A stretch of DNA of 64,000 nucleotides from Psychrobacter sp. APC 3281 (GCF_030407815.1 NZ_JASDCS010000001.1:434001-498000); one strand, 5' to 3'; shown: positions 41,230 through 50,100, numbered from the stretch's first letter. Made by a program: numbers and translations. The notes: generated by a model not told the origin, from the letters alone.

Positions 41230-43197
41230 TTAAGGCGTTGCCAGATTAAACCCATACTCAAAGTCATCTAGCATAGAGAAAAATTGCTGAATCAATTTTA
41301 AATCGCCTTGGTGTTGTACTTTCCCCTGTGCCATTAACGTCTCAAAAGAGGCTGTTTTTATTAGCAACTTATCAAAATCTTTCCGATTTAAAGTGAGAGT
41401 CAAATCAGCATCAGACGCTTGAGAGTCGGCCATCACATTTAAATGTGAATTCTTTAATTCTAAAGCAATCTTTTCATTGCGATCTGGCAGTACAAAATTA
41501 ATCTTAAACGCTTTGCCTAGCGCCCGCTCAGCATTTAAACGCACACCCATATAGTCGAATACCAACTCTGTGTCCATCGCGGTTATTAGATCTGGGCCAA
41601 CTTTAGTCGTTTTGACCTCTTTAGGCACACCATTACGTAATTCATAAGCTGCCGATAGATAGGCATTTCGCCATCCTGCACTTTCAGCTTGATAGCCGAG
41701 TTGTTCCAAAGTATCTGCCTGTAAAGCTTTTGCTTTTATGTTGTCAGGTTCCGCAAATATCAAATGATTCATCAGTTCTGCTACCCAACGGTACTCACCA
41801 CGGTCAAAAGCCACTTTTGCTTTTCTTAATAACGCTTCACCACCCCCTGCCAAAGCCACATAGTTTTTACCCGCTTCGTTTGGACTAAGTTTGTTTAAGG
41901 TAGCTGGATTACCATCGTAATAACCTATATATTTATTTACTACACCTCGCACATTATGACTGACTGTACCGTGATAACCACGGTTATACCATTCTTGATC
42001 CAAAGCTTTAGGCATCTTAAATTCGTTATGGATTTCATTAATAGTGATACCTTTATTGACTAAATGTAGGCTTTGATCATGTAGGTAGCCATACATATCA
42101 CGTTGTTTTTCCATGTACTTTACAATATTTTCTTTCCCCCAACGCGGCCAATGATGTGAAGCCATTAACACATCTGCCTTCACTCCAAATGTTTGCAATG
42201 CATGGTTGATGCTTTTACTCCACATTGAAGCATCCCGAGCTGCTGCACCACGAATGGTGTATAAGTTATGCATACCGGCAACGGTATTTTCTGCCATCCA
42301 TAAGGTTTTGAACTGAGGGAACCATGTATTCATCTCTGATGGCGACTCTGTATTTGGTGTGTTTTGGAATACCATTTCTACACCATCGACATTTAAGGTC
42401 TCCTGATCTTTTTCTACGATATAAGTTGGCGTAATCAAACCAACTAAACCCGTAGGTACTCCTTTACCTAATGCACCATCTACCACGCCATACTTATTCT
42501 TAGGCATCATAATGCCATATTGATACGAGCTACGCCGCGCCATCGCATTACCTGCAAGTACCGACTCTTTTACCACGTGCTCCATAAAATCACGCGGGGC
42601 AATGACTTGTACTTCACCATTATCGACTTGCTCTTGACTGATGACGCCTTTTACGCCGCCAAAATGATCAACATGAGCATGGCTATATACCACGGCTTTG
42701 ACAGGACGCTCACCCAAATGTTTAGTCACCAAAGCATGAGCGGCTTTTGCAGACTCTGGTACGGTTAGTGGATCGAATATAATCCAGCCTGTATCACCTT
42801 TAATATAGGTAATATTGGTCAGATCGAAACCACGAACTTGATAAATCCGATCTGTAACTTTGAATAGGCCATAATTCATATTGAGCTGAGCTTGGCGTTG
42901 TAAGCTTGGATTAATTGAAGCTATAAACTTATCTTGATTCAAAAAATCAAACTTTGCTAAATCCCAAACAATTTCGCCTTTTGCGTTTTTTATCTGCTTA
43001 GTTTCAGGCTTTGCAATCAAGCCCTTAGCAGCAAATTCGAAGTCCTGTTTGTCGTTGAATGGCAATTGTGATAATACGGCATAGTTTTTTTGTGTCGTAA
43101 ATTTACTCGCAGGTTTACTAACGAACTTATCATCCGCTTGGGCTGCACCTATTATTAATATGCTCGAAATAGCAGCTACTAAAATTCTCTTAATCAT
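41230..43197 (-). CDS. Alkyl sulfatase, SdsA1/YjcS family, exported
   Basis: 655 residues. A signal peptide (MIKRILVAAISSILIIGAAQA) predicts periplasmic location. The metallo-beta-lactamase zinc motif VVYSHAHVDHFGGVKG and the second-shell motifs WMAENTV and MASHHWPRWG match SDS hydrolases. A helical dimerisation region (FDRGEYRWVAELMNHLIFAEPD) and a C-terminal SCP2-like sterol-carrier domain complete the three-domain architecture. It hydrolyses primary alkyl sulfates such as SDS to the alcohol and sulfate. Its ATG overlaps the stop of the GMC gene (TAATG), so the two are coupled, and the alcohol product is the expected substrate of that neighbour. Confidence 0.93.
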   Translation of the reverse strand: MIKRILVAAISSILIIGAAQADDKFVSKPASKFTTQKNYAVLSQLPFNDKQDFEFAAKGLIAKPETKQIKNAKGEIVWDLAKFDFLNQDKFIASINPSLQRQAQLNMNYGLFKVTDRIYQVRGFDLTNITYIKGDTGWIIFDPLTVPESAKAAHALVTKHLGERPVKAVVYSHAHVDHFGGVKGVISQEQVDNGEVQVIAPRDFMEHVVKESVLAGNAMARRSSYQYGIMMPKNKYGVVDGALGKGVPTGLVGLITPTYIVEKDQETLNVDGVEMVFQNTPNTESPSEMNTWFPQFKTLWMAENTVAGMHNLYTIRGAAARDASMWSKSINHALQTFGVKADVLMASHHWPRWGKENIVKYMEKQRDMYGYLHDQSLHLVNKGITINEIHNEFKMPKALDQEWYNRGYHGTVSHNVRGVVNKYIGYYDGNPATLNKLSPNEAGKNYVALAGGGEALLRKAKVAFDRGEYRWVAELMNHLIFAEPDNIKAKALQADTLEQLGYQAESAGWRNAYLSAAYELRNGVPKEVKTTKVGPDLITAMDTELVFDYMGVRLNAERALGKAFKINFVLPDRNEKIALELKNSHLNVMADSQASDADLTLTLNRKDFDKLLIKTASFETLMAQGKVQHQGDLKLIQQFFSMLDDFEYGFNLATP

Positions 43198-44957
43198 TAT
43201 AGAAATTCCTTTTCTTTTACATGGTTTAAGTCACTTGCTAAATCTCCTATCCCTTTGATATGGGAGATTTGTCCTGAAAGTGGTTCATTAAAGTGAATAC
43301 GCTTAATTCTGGATGCTTTTTCTTCCGAAAACACAGGAATACGACTCATGGCAAACTCTGATAGGGCAGTAATGGTCAAAGACGGATTGACACCTAAATT
43401 TCCTGGGATGATCGACCCATCTAGCACTCTCAAGTTTTTATAACCAAACACCTCACCCGAAAGATCTACTACGCCATTAGATTGATCTGTGCCCATTGCT
43501 ACCCCACTCATGATATGGGCAGTCGTTGGTGTGCCAAGCAACACTTCAGTTAAAGCAGAACCAGCTTCACCTCCTAATTTTTCAGCATATAGTCTGGTAG
43601 CTTTTTCAGCTGCGGGAAAAGAGACTGTCAACGGAGTGTCATTGGCTTTTTGTACAGCAGTGATACCATTTTTAAAAAAGCGATACCATTTGCGGCGCCA
43701 TTCTAAATGTATAAAAGCCTCAGATTTTTGCATCACTAAAAACAAAATAGAACTACGAGCTTTACCTTTAGGACGTAACATTTTGGCAGTCTTCATTGGA
43801 TGCAAAAGTGTGTTGAAAACAAACTTTACAATTCGTACAAGTCCTTTCCCTGTTACCATTGGAATATAAGGTACATACAACCAAGTGCCATCTGAACCCT
43901 CTCGGAAACGATTTATCTCCATATTGGTATTTCCATCAACGGAAATAAACGAGCTAATAGCAATACCATCATCGACCTTTTCACGTGTATCATTTGCGGT
44001 CGTTAAGGTTTCCGAATTGGTGCGGATTTCTTGACCTAAAACTGCTGAAATATTTGGTAGCGTTTTATATTTATCACGCATTTTTAATAATAGTGGAACT
44101 GTGCCCATTACTCCTCCAGATACTACGACCCCTCGGCTGCGTAATTTATACTGGCGTACTTTTTTAGAAAGAGTTTCTTTTACTAGGAGCTCATACCCTT
44201 CACTACCGTCATGATTTAACGGGGTGATTTTAATGACTTCAGAGCTAGGGCGTATCTCGACTCCATTACGTTCTGCAAAATACAAATAGTTTTTCATTAA
44301 GGTATTTTTAGAGTTATATCGACAGCCAATAATGCAGTTACCACAATACTGACAAGTTCGACGATCTGGGCCATCGCCATTGAAATAAGGGTCTTTTACT
44401 ATCTTGCCTCTTTCGCCATCTTGTAGCGGGAAAAAGACCCCTGTAGTGACCGTTTTATAGCTATTACCATGTCCCATCTCTTGTGCTACCTCTTTTAAGG
44501 TATCATCAGCTATGTTAGTGTAAGTGTTTTCAGCCGTACCAAGCATACGCTGTGCCAAACCATAATAAGGTAGCAACGTTTCTTTCCAGTCATTACGTAA
44601 TCGCGTCCAAGCCTTGGAATTAAAGACTTCGTCATCAGGAATAAGATGAACATTGGCATAAATTTGTGATCCGCCTCCGACGCCCACCCCATGTAATATA
44701 GTAACTTTACTAGTAAAACTCATCTGCAAAGTGCCATGCATGCCTAATTGAGGTGCCCATAGATAGTTTTTGGTATCTAAATTTGTTTTTGGAAAGTCCT
44801 TATCCTCGCGTCTTAATCCTTTTTCAAGGACTAAGACACTATTGCCCTTTTCACTTAAGCGTAATGCGCTGACAGAACCGCCAAAACCTGAACCAATGAT
44901 GATTTGATCAAAGTCAAAATGTGGCTTTGACTGTGGTTTAACGTCCTTATTTACCAT
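43197..44957 (-). CDS. GMC-family FAD alcohol oxidoreductase
   Basis: 586 residues. The FAD-binding motif IIGSGFGGSVSALRLSEKG, the GMC signature GVGVGGGSQIYANVHL, and the C-terminal active-site region SGVAMGTDQSNGVVD with GNLGVNPSLTITALSEFAM are present. It resembles long-chain alcohol and cholesterol oxidase-like enzymes and would oxidise the fatty alcohol from the sulfatase to an aldehyde. A Cys cluster CQYCGNCIIGC (CxxCxxCxxxC) in the middle looks like an iron-sulfur ligand set, which is not a general feature of GMC enzymes. It has no signal peptide. It is coupled to the sulfatase gene by a one-base overlap. Confidence 0.88.
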   Translation of the reverse strand: MVNKDVKPQSKPHFDFDQIIIGSGFGGSVSALRLSEKGNSVLVLEKGLRREDKDFPKTNLDTKNYLWAPQLGMHGTLQMSFTSKVTILHGVGVGGGSQIYANVHLIPDDEVFNSKAWTRLRNDWKETLLPYYGLAQRMLGTAENTYTNIADDTLKEVAQEMGHGNSYKTVTTGVFFPLQDGERGKIVKDPYFNGDGPDRRTCQYCGNCIIGCRYNSKNTLMKNYLYFAERNGVEIRPSSEVIKITPLNHDGSEGYELLVKETLSKKVRQYKLRSRGVVVSGGVMGTVPLLLKMRDKYKTLPNISAVLGQEIRTNSETLTTANDTREKVDDGIAISSFISVDGNTNMEINRFREGSDGTWLYVPYIPMVTGKGLVRIVKFVFNTLLHPMKTAKMLRPKGKARSSILFLVMQKSEAFIHLEWRRKWYRFFKNGITAVQKANDTPLTVSFPAAEKATRLYAEKLGGEAGSALTEVLLGTPTTAHIMSGVAMGTDQSNGVVDLSGEVFGYKNLRVLDGSIIPGNLGVNPSLTITALSEFAMSRIPVFSEEKASRIKRIHFNEPLSGQISHIKGIGDLASDLNHVKEKEFL

Positions 44958-45063
44958 GCTATTAACTCCTTTAATAGTCTGTGCTTAGTCTTTTGTTTAT
45001 GATAATACAATCATTTTTCTGATAAATTTAATTACTAAAAAATCTATATTTGTTTGTTACTGA

Positions 45064-46497
45064 TTAAGATTTAGCATGAGTCAAGAAATTTAATACTCGA
45101 TCGGCAAAATTACCGTATGGCGGCGCTAAAAACTTCATACTTGAAAAACTGGATTGATAAAATACAGGACGCATCTTTGAGAAGTTTAAAAACCCTTCGT
45201 AACCGTGATAATGCCCCATACCGCTAGCGCCAACACCCCCAAACGGTAAATCGTGTTGCCCTACATGAAATAAGGCGTCATTAACGGATACCCCGCCAGA
45301 CATCACGTGATTGATGTAATAATTAATTAAGCCTTTATTCTGACTAAATGGATAGAACGCTAATGGGCGATCTCGCTGATTAATATAGCTGACGACTTCT
45401 TCAGGCTGATCATAAGTCTTGACCATTAGGATTGGACCAAAGGTTTCTCGAGTATCTATCTCCATTGCATCAGTACTATTAAAAATCAAAGTTAATGGGA
45501 ATTTACGTGTTGATGCATCAGCTTGTTGATTATTTAAGTTGATTACTGTGGCGCCTTTGCTTTGTGCGTCCTCCACACACTGACATAAGCGTTGGAACGA
45601 GCGATCATCAATGATTGAGGTATAGTCCTTATGATTAATATCAGGCACATGCTTTTCTACCCATTTAATAACGGCTTGGATAAAACTATCTTTTTGTGAC
45701 TTGTGTACAAACAAATAATCGATATTGGTACAAATTTGCCCAGCATTGAATTGCTTGACGAACATGATGCGCTCGACTGCTTTTGCCAAAGAATAATTAG
45801 GATCAATAACTGCAGGTGATTTGCCACCTAGCTCTAAAGTAACTGCTGTTAAATTCTCTGCCGCTGCTGCCATCACCTTTTTGCCAGTAGCGCCAGAGCC
45901 TGTAAACATCAGATGGTCAAAGGATAGCTTAGAAAAAGCAACACCTACCCCGCCCGTTTCATCAAAAATTTGTAGTTTTTCAGGCTCAAAATACTGCGGG
46001 ATCAGTTGAATCAACAAGGCAGCTAGATGACGGGAGTTCTCTGATAGCTTGACCATAGCTTTATTGCCTGCGGCAAAAACGGCGGAAAGTTGAGAAAATA
46101 ATAAATTAATAGGAAAATTCCATGGCACTATTAAGCCAATAACGCCTAAGGGTTGCGGAACCAGACGGTTTTTTGCGCCAAAGTACATACTCATATCTAC
46201 TTTACGCTTTTGTACTTTAGTCCATTTTTTTAGATTTTTGATACTGCTATTTATATCATCTGTTGCCGTAATAATTTCGGCTAACAAGGTCTCATGTCTT
46301 GAACGATTGCCATAATCCTGATTGACGGCTTCAATTAATGCTTCACGATGATCGTTAATGATTGCTTTTAAATTTAATAGATGTGCTTTTCTAACCGCAA
46401 TGCTTTCAATACCTTGTTTCTCTGCATAGCTTTTCTGCTGTTGCAGGCAGTAGTGTAGTTCACCTTCCATGTCTGTAGAATCAAATTTGGCTTTCAT
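45064..46497 (-). CDS. Aldehyde dehydrogenase, coniferyl-aldehyde-dehydrogenase-like
   Basis: 477 residues. It oxidises an aldehyde to a carboxylic acid with NAD(P)+. The cofactor region IGLIVPWNFPINLL, catalytic Glu in VTLELGGKSPAVI, and catalytic Cys in KQFNAGQICTNIDYLF are all present, and the C-terminus LPFGGVGASGMGHYHGYEGFLNFS is typical. The sequence is closest by eye to the CalB group, which also takes long-chain aldehydes. It is the first gene of the leftward cluster and would make the fatty acid from the aldehyde produced by the GMC enzyme. It diverges from the AraC-type regulator gene. Confidence 0.9.
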   Translation of the reverse strand: MKAKFDSTDMEGELHYCLQQQKSYAEKQGIESIAVRKAHLLNLKAIINDHREALIEAVNQDYGNRSRHETLLAEIITATDDINSSIKNLKKWTKVQKRKVDMSMYFGAKNRLVPQPLGVIGLIVPWNFPINLLFSQLSAVFAAGNKAMVKLSENSRHLAALLIQLIPQYFEPEKLQIFDETGGVGVAFSKLSFDHLMFTGSGATGKKVMAAAAENLTAVTLELGGKSPAVIDPNYSLAKAVERIMFVKQFNAGQICTNIDYLFVHKSQKDSFIQAVIKWVEKHVPDINHKDYTSIIDDRSFQRLCQCVEDAQSKGATVINLNNQQADASTRKFPLTLIFNSTDAMEIDTRETFGPILMVKTYDQPEEVVSYINQRDRPLAFYPFSQNKGLINYYINHVMSGGVSVNDALFHVGQHDLPFGGVGASGMGHYHGYEGFLNFSKMRPVFYQSSFSSMKFLAPPYGNFADRVLNFLTHAKS

Positions 46498-46608
46498 AAA
46501 AACTCCCTGTACAGCCGCTATCGTGATGATTCAATTAGATTTTAATAGATTGATTGAATCTTTATTCACTTTACTTTAACAAGGTTTTCTAATACATTCT
46601 TGACATTT

Positions 46609-46657
46609 TAGGACAAATTATTGATTATATAGGACATTAATTTAACTATTTGAGACA
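46609..46657. promoter_or_regulatory. Three phased operator half-sites for the AraC-type regulator
   Basis: TAGGACA at 46609-46615, TAGGACA at 46630-46636 and TGAGACA at 46651-46657: three copies spaced exactly 21 bp apart (two helical turns), all in the same direction. Direct repeats with 21-bp spacing are the usual binding pattern of AraC-family activators. They lie between the divergent aldehyde dehydrogenase and regulator genes. Confidence 0.65.
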
Positions 46658-46671
46658 AAATAGAGGGTGAT

Positions 46672-47691
46672 ATGGGTAGCTACATCAGAGCGGCAGGTCT
46701 AAACGGTTTTGAAGAATTGGTTCGCAGCTATGGAAAAGACCCTACAAATATCTTTGATAGGATAGGCTTAATACCTTCTGTGATACGCGAACCAAATTCT
46801 CTGATTGATCATGATAAATATATTAATTTATTAGAGCTGGCAGCGATTGTCTGTAACGAGGAATGTTTTGGTTTAAAGCTTGGCGCCAAGCAGAGTATCC
46901 AGACGATAGGGTTGATTGGCGTCTACATGTCTAAACAAACTGACATAGCCAAAGCATTACTTGTGGCACAAAAATATATTTATAGTCATGCTGAAAGTTT
47001 TGTTTTCCAGATCAATGAGGTCTCTGATAAATTATGCGAGCTTGATGTGGTGCGTCAAAATGCACAGAACATAGATAGAGCACAGAAATCACAGCTATCT
47101 ATATGCTTAATTTGTAATATTTTAAAAGATTTAATTGGTCCAAAATGGCGTCCAGAAAAAGTAAGATTAAAACAAAATCCATCACCTCAATCAAAAAAGT
47201 TATTAACCCAAGTATTAGGATGCCCGGTCGAGTTCAATACCAAAAAGAATGCGATATATTTTTCTACTGTTTATTTAAGCTACAAACCGCACTACTTTGA
47301 AGATAATTTGGTGAATCAACTGATTGTGCAACAGCTAGAAAATGAAAACAGTACCTGTACTCATGATGATATATTTTTGATAGAAAGCTCTATGAAGATG
47401 CTACTAGCTACTGCTGATTGTAGTATGGCAAATGTTGCGTTATGCGTAGGACAGCATCCCAAAAAAGTCCAACGTCAACTGAAAAACGAAGGGACTACTT
47501 ACAGAGACTTATTAGAGGAAGTGCGAAAAAAGGAAGCAGTGCGAATTATTAATACTGGCGACGTCAGCCTAACGGACGTGGCTTTTCAGCTGGGTTATGC
47601 TGAGCTGTCTGTTTTTAGCCGACAATTCAAAAGCTGGTTTGGTATTACGCCAACAGAATGGAAGGACAGCTCCAAGGTATTAGTAACATAG
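46672..47691 (+). CDS. AraC-family transcriptional regulator of the alkyl-sulfate cluster
   Basis: 339 residues. The N-terminal two-thirds match the arabinose-binding/OruR-type sensor domain, and the C-terminal 100 residues hold two helix-turn-helix units: SMANVALCVGQHPKKVQRQL and VSLTDVAFQLGYAELSVFSR, ending in the family signature FGITPTEWK. It probably activates the divergent catabolic operon in response to an alkyl sulfate, alcohol or fatty acid intermediate. The ATG at 46672 follows an AGAGGG motif. The operator-like repeats immediately upstream would also allow autoregulation. Confidence 0.88.
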   Translation: MGSYIRAAGLNGFEELVRSYGKDPTNIFDRIGLIPSVIREPNSLIDHDKYINLLELAAIVCNEECFGLKLGAKQSIQTIGLIGVYMSKQTDIAKALLVAQKYIYSHAESFVFQINEVSDKLCELDVVRQNAQNIDRAQKSQLSICLICNILKDLIGPKWRPEKVRLKQNPSPQSKKLLTQVLGCPVEFNTKKNAIYFSTVYLSYKPHYFEDNLVNQLIVQQLENENSTCTHDDIFLIESSMKMLLATADCSMANVALCVGQHPKKVQRQLKNEGTTYRDLLEEVRKKEAVRIINTGDVSLTDVAFQLGYAELSVFSRQFKSWFGITPTEWKDSSKVLVT

Positions 47692-47849
47692 TTAATTATG
47701 GTTTAACTACCCATATGCGCTCCTAACTTAGTTGACCACTAGAGTTATGCCTGTTTTAATACATTAGCGATTTGGTTTTCGCTAAAACATGTCTTTTTCA
47801 TAGGTGAATCATACTGCTAGCTTAGCAGTTAATCTCTATTTCTAGCTTC

Positions 47850-47914
47850 TATTATTTATATAGTGCATAGGGCTGGACTATGAAACTTAATTTTCTTATG
47901 TGACGCTATTAATG
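47850..47914 (+). repeat. Degenerate 65-bp repeat, copy 1
   Basis: Aligns with 50039-50104, about three quarters identical by eye with two short gaps. Shared blocks include CTATTA, TATAG, CATAG, GGCTG, TATGAAA, TTTTCT and TTAAT. It abuts the truncation point of the trio remnant, so it may be a recombination or insertion end. Confidence 0.55.
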
Positions 47915-48055
47915 TCGAATTTTGATATAAGACGTTTTAGGTCTCAATCCCTGCCAAACACATAAAGAGACTCTAGCATACGAATGTACATACAAATCAT
48001 CCTTAATAGGATTGACAAGTTTTTGCCTAACCTTAATTTTATTATTTTTCGTCAT
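47909..48055 (-). pseudogene. Truncated copy of the trio's 186-residue gene
   Basis: Read on the minus strand from the ATG at 48053-48055 this gives 48 residues (MTKNNKIKVRQKLVNPIKDD, and later LCVWQGLRPKTSYIKIRH) before a stop at 47909-47911. It aligns without gaps to the start of the intact protein at 39171 (MKNNKLKVGQKLANPSKDEL, after one extra residue) and is clearly homologous. The remaining three quarters of the gene and the two recombinase genes are missing at this end, so it is a relic. Confidence 0.85.
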
Positions 48056-48182
48056 TTTTATAAAAATAGTGAATATAATTTATGTTATCCAGTAATAACG
48101 TAGGTGTTAAACGCTTTAGCGTTGTGGTGCTTAAAATTGGAGAATAGCTACTAGTTTTAGATATTTCAGATTATTTTAAGCA

Positions 48183-48226
48183 CAAAAAAACCTCTTAAAG
48201 CCACAATTGATATGGCTTTAAGAGGT
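48183..48226 (-). terminator. Terminator hairpin in the decayed leader copy
   Basis: A perfect 14-bp stem (48190-48203 with 48213-48226, ACCTCTTAAAGCCA / TGGCTTTAAGAGGT), followed on the minus strand by seven T. It is kept although no intact minus-strand gene now ends here. Confidence 0.75.
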
Positions 48227-48501
48227 CATTATTTTTTAGAATTTTACTAGATGATGAGCTCAAAGATGGGGTCTTGGGGTTTGGGTTTTTACTTTATTAT
48301 TTTTGTTCTTAACCTCTTAAGCTCTGAAACCGACTAATAGCCTTAACTACTAAAAACGGGGATATGCATTAGGAATTCAAATTCGATTGGCAACCGTTCA
48401 TCGGTTAGAAAAATAATCAGTATTTCAGACGCTATAATCAACTCATCAGCAAGGCTATCATTTACTTTGTCTGAAATTAAAAACCATAAAAGGATATAGT
48501 C

Positions 48502-48986
48502 ATGAAGCTCAAAAAAACACTGATGGTTACTCCATTGTTATTACTTTCTATTAATGCTATTGCCGGCATGGGTGATATTAATGGTAACACCAAATGCACC
48601 ATCGTTGACTCTATTAGTAAGAAGAAGGTTATTGCAAAGTCTTGTACTTACGATGGTGCAGTAGGAGGGAGCATGAGTTATGCCATTAGCCAACTAAATT
48701 TTAAACTGCCTAATGGTAGTACTTATCGTACCGTCAATAATGCTACGTTTGATTTTGATAAAAATGGAAACGTCCAAAATTTAAAAAAAGTATCTCAGTC
48801 AATGGTAAAGCAGCTGAAATAATAAATTTACATCATAAGACATTTAAAAAAATTTCCGATAAAGAAATAGAAAGTCGCTATGAAAAGAAAAGTCCTAATT
48901 TTTCTGATGTTTTGCAATGTTTCAAGTACATCAAAAAAGACACTGCTTTCTGCGTACCTTATGAATTTATTAGCAGCATCTCCTAA
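48502..48986 (+). pseudogene. Small secreted protein gene split by a one-base frameshift in an A7 tract
   Basis: The first frame gives 106 residues with a signal peptide (MKLKKTLMVTPLLLLSINAIAG) and ends at 48822. At 48783-48789 there is a run of seven A. Adding one A lets the frame continue with a protein-like tail (SISVNGKAAEIINLHHKTF, then SPNFSDVLQCFKYIKKDTAF) to a stop at 48984-48986, giving about 161 residues with extra Cys. So the gene is either recently inactivated, slips at the homopolymer, or contains a sequencing error. Function unknown; exported to periplasm or outside. AAGGA precedes the start at good spacing. Confidence 0.65.
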
Positions 48987-49055
48987 TAATTATTCGGCTA
49001 TAATGCGTTCTTTACTCTCTACTTTAACTACCTATATTTATCTACTGGAGCACTT

Positions 49056-49622
49056 ATGAAATCCATATCTATAACTTCTTTGGCCTTATTAACGACTGCA
49101 TCTTTACTATCTACTATTACTCTAGCTGCTCCTAACTCTTCTAAAAGTGTCAGCAGCTATAAAAGTAATGATATGGTCCATGTATTTGGTTGGATGGAAG
49201 ATGCTTGTTCTGGTGAAAAACCGCCTTATAAAAAGATTGCTGCTAAAGACACAGCATTTATAGAGAGTATTAGCGGTCAAAAGGCCTCTGGAGACTTTGT
49301 AAAGCCGAAGGCGAAATGGTTATCAGAATATCGAAATATGATAAAAGATGTAAAAATGAAGAAAGGTGAACCATACACTGAATATCGGGTTATTTTTAAC
49401 AAAGGCGTTACCTACCGCGGTCAGCCTCTAGACGAGTATACATTCAGTTTTATACCTGAATCATCAGGTGGTGAAAACGTTTTAAAGTTTGCATCGACTG
49501 CGACTGTACCTACCATTATGCCGAACTTTCAAACTCGAACCATGGAATACTGGGGTGAGATGGAAAAAAGAGGGGCTACTTACAACCCTAAAAATAAAAC
49601 CGTCACCTGTGAGTTTTGGTAA
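49056..49622 (+). CDS. Exported WMED-motif protein, paralog 1
   Basis: 188 residues with a cleavable signal peptide (ISITSLALLTTASLLSTITLA). Family not recognised, but it is clearly paralogous to the proteins at 53652 and 54310. Shared features are VFGWMEDACSGE, a KPKAKWLSEYRNMIKDV segment, the YRGQPLDEYTFSF strand, a VLKFASTATV...FQTR block, and the end NPKNKTVTC. The two conserved Cys (WMEDxC and the C-terminal TxTC) could form a disulfide in the periplasm. It stands 430 bp after the frameshifted secreted gene and is not in the same tight array as its two paralogs. Confidence 0.75.
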   Translation: MKSISITSLALLTTASLLSTITLAAPNSSKSVSSYKSNDMVHVFGWMEDACSGEKPPYKKIAAKDTAFIESISGQKASGDFVKPKAKWLSEYRNMIKDVKMKKGEPYTEYRVIFNKGVTYRGQPLDEYTFSFIPESSGGENVLKFASTATVPTIMPNFQTRTMEYWGEMEKRGATYNPKNKTVTCEFW

Positions 49623-50100
49623 ATAGATTTTTTGAGTAGTGACTTCTGCTGTCAAATCCGTAGACATTAGCTTGAGAGATTATAATTTTAAAAAATTTTC
49701 ATCTGATGTTTATTTTTATTAAAGTATAGTTTTAAAACTAACATCGATAGCGAAGAATGGTTCAATGCTAGAATGTAGTCGATACACTCTAAAAATGTCA
49801 TAGCGCTACTGGGATGAATTTTGCGCAGCCTCTAGGAACGCAGCACGCAAGTAAAATTTATACCAGTAGCGCGTTTAAATCCATAACAGTTTTACATTCA
49901 GCTAACTATAGATCAAATATTAATTTAAACTATACCTTAGCAGATGGCACGTACCCCAAAACCATGGTGTTCAAAATATTAATAACATCTCCATATACCA
50001 TTAATTTATTTACTCTGATAAGTCTAAAAACCCCTACATACTATTACTTGTATAGCATAGAAGGCTGAGGTATGAAATCCACTTTTCTCAGGTGATGTTG
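49623..50100. other. Intergenic region with the second 65-bp repeat
   Basis: No credible gene. An 84-codon open stretch (49814-50068) has no start signal, no recognisable domain and a composition like the rest of the gap. The right end holds the second copy of the 65-bp repeat. Confidence 0.55.

Larger units (their letters stand above)
47909..48285 (-). repeat. Trio-module leader, decayed copy of the direct repeat
   Basis: The second copy of the leader described at 39033-39395. It contains the gene remnant, the AAAAATAGTGAATATAAT block, the AAACGCTTTAG block and the terminator hairpin. Similarity fades after about 48285. Confidence 0.8.
47692..48501. other. Intergenic region with decayed element ends
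   Basis: No intact gene. It holds the left member of a 65-bp repeat pair (47850-47914), the remnant of the trio's small gene (47909-48055), the second leader copy to about 48285, and a terminator hairpin at 48190-48226. The remaining 200 bp up to the secreted protein gene show nothing I recognise. Confidence 0.7.

Noticed and set aside
48879-49059. 58-codon frame ending at the paralog 1 start codon
   Set aside because: The alternative frame fits as the shifted tail of the secreted gene at 48502, which explains the sequence better.
49801-49853. Short run reading RYWDEFCAASRNAARK before a stop, like the C-terminal tail of a larger protein
   Set aside because: A stop codon directly precedes it and no upstream homology was seen; too short to call a gene relic.
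49814-50068. 84-codon open frame between paralog 1 and the 178-residue gene
   Set aside because: No ribosome-binding site, no recognisable domain, and it overlaps the 65-bp repeat; treated as noise.
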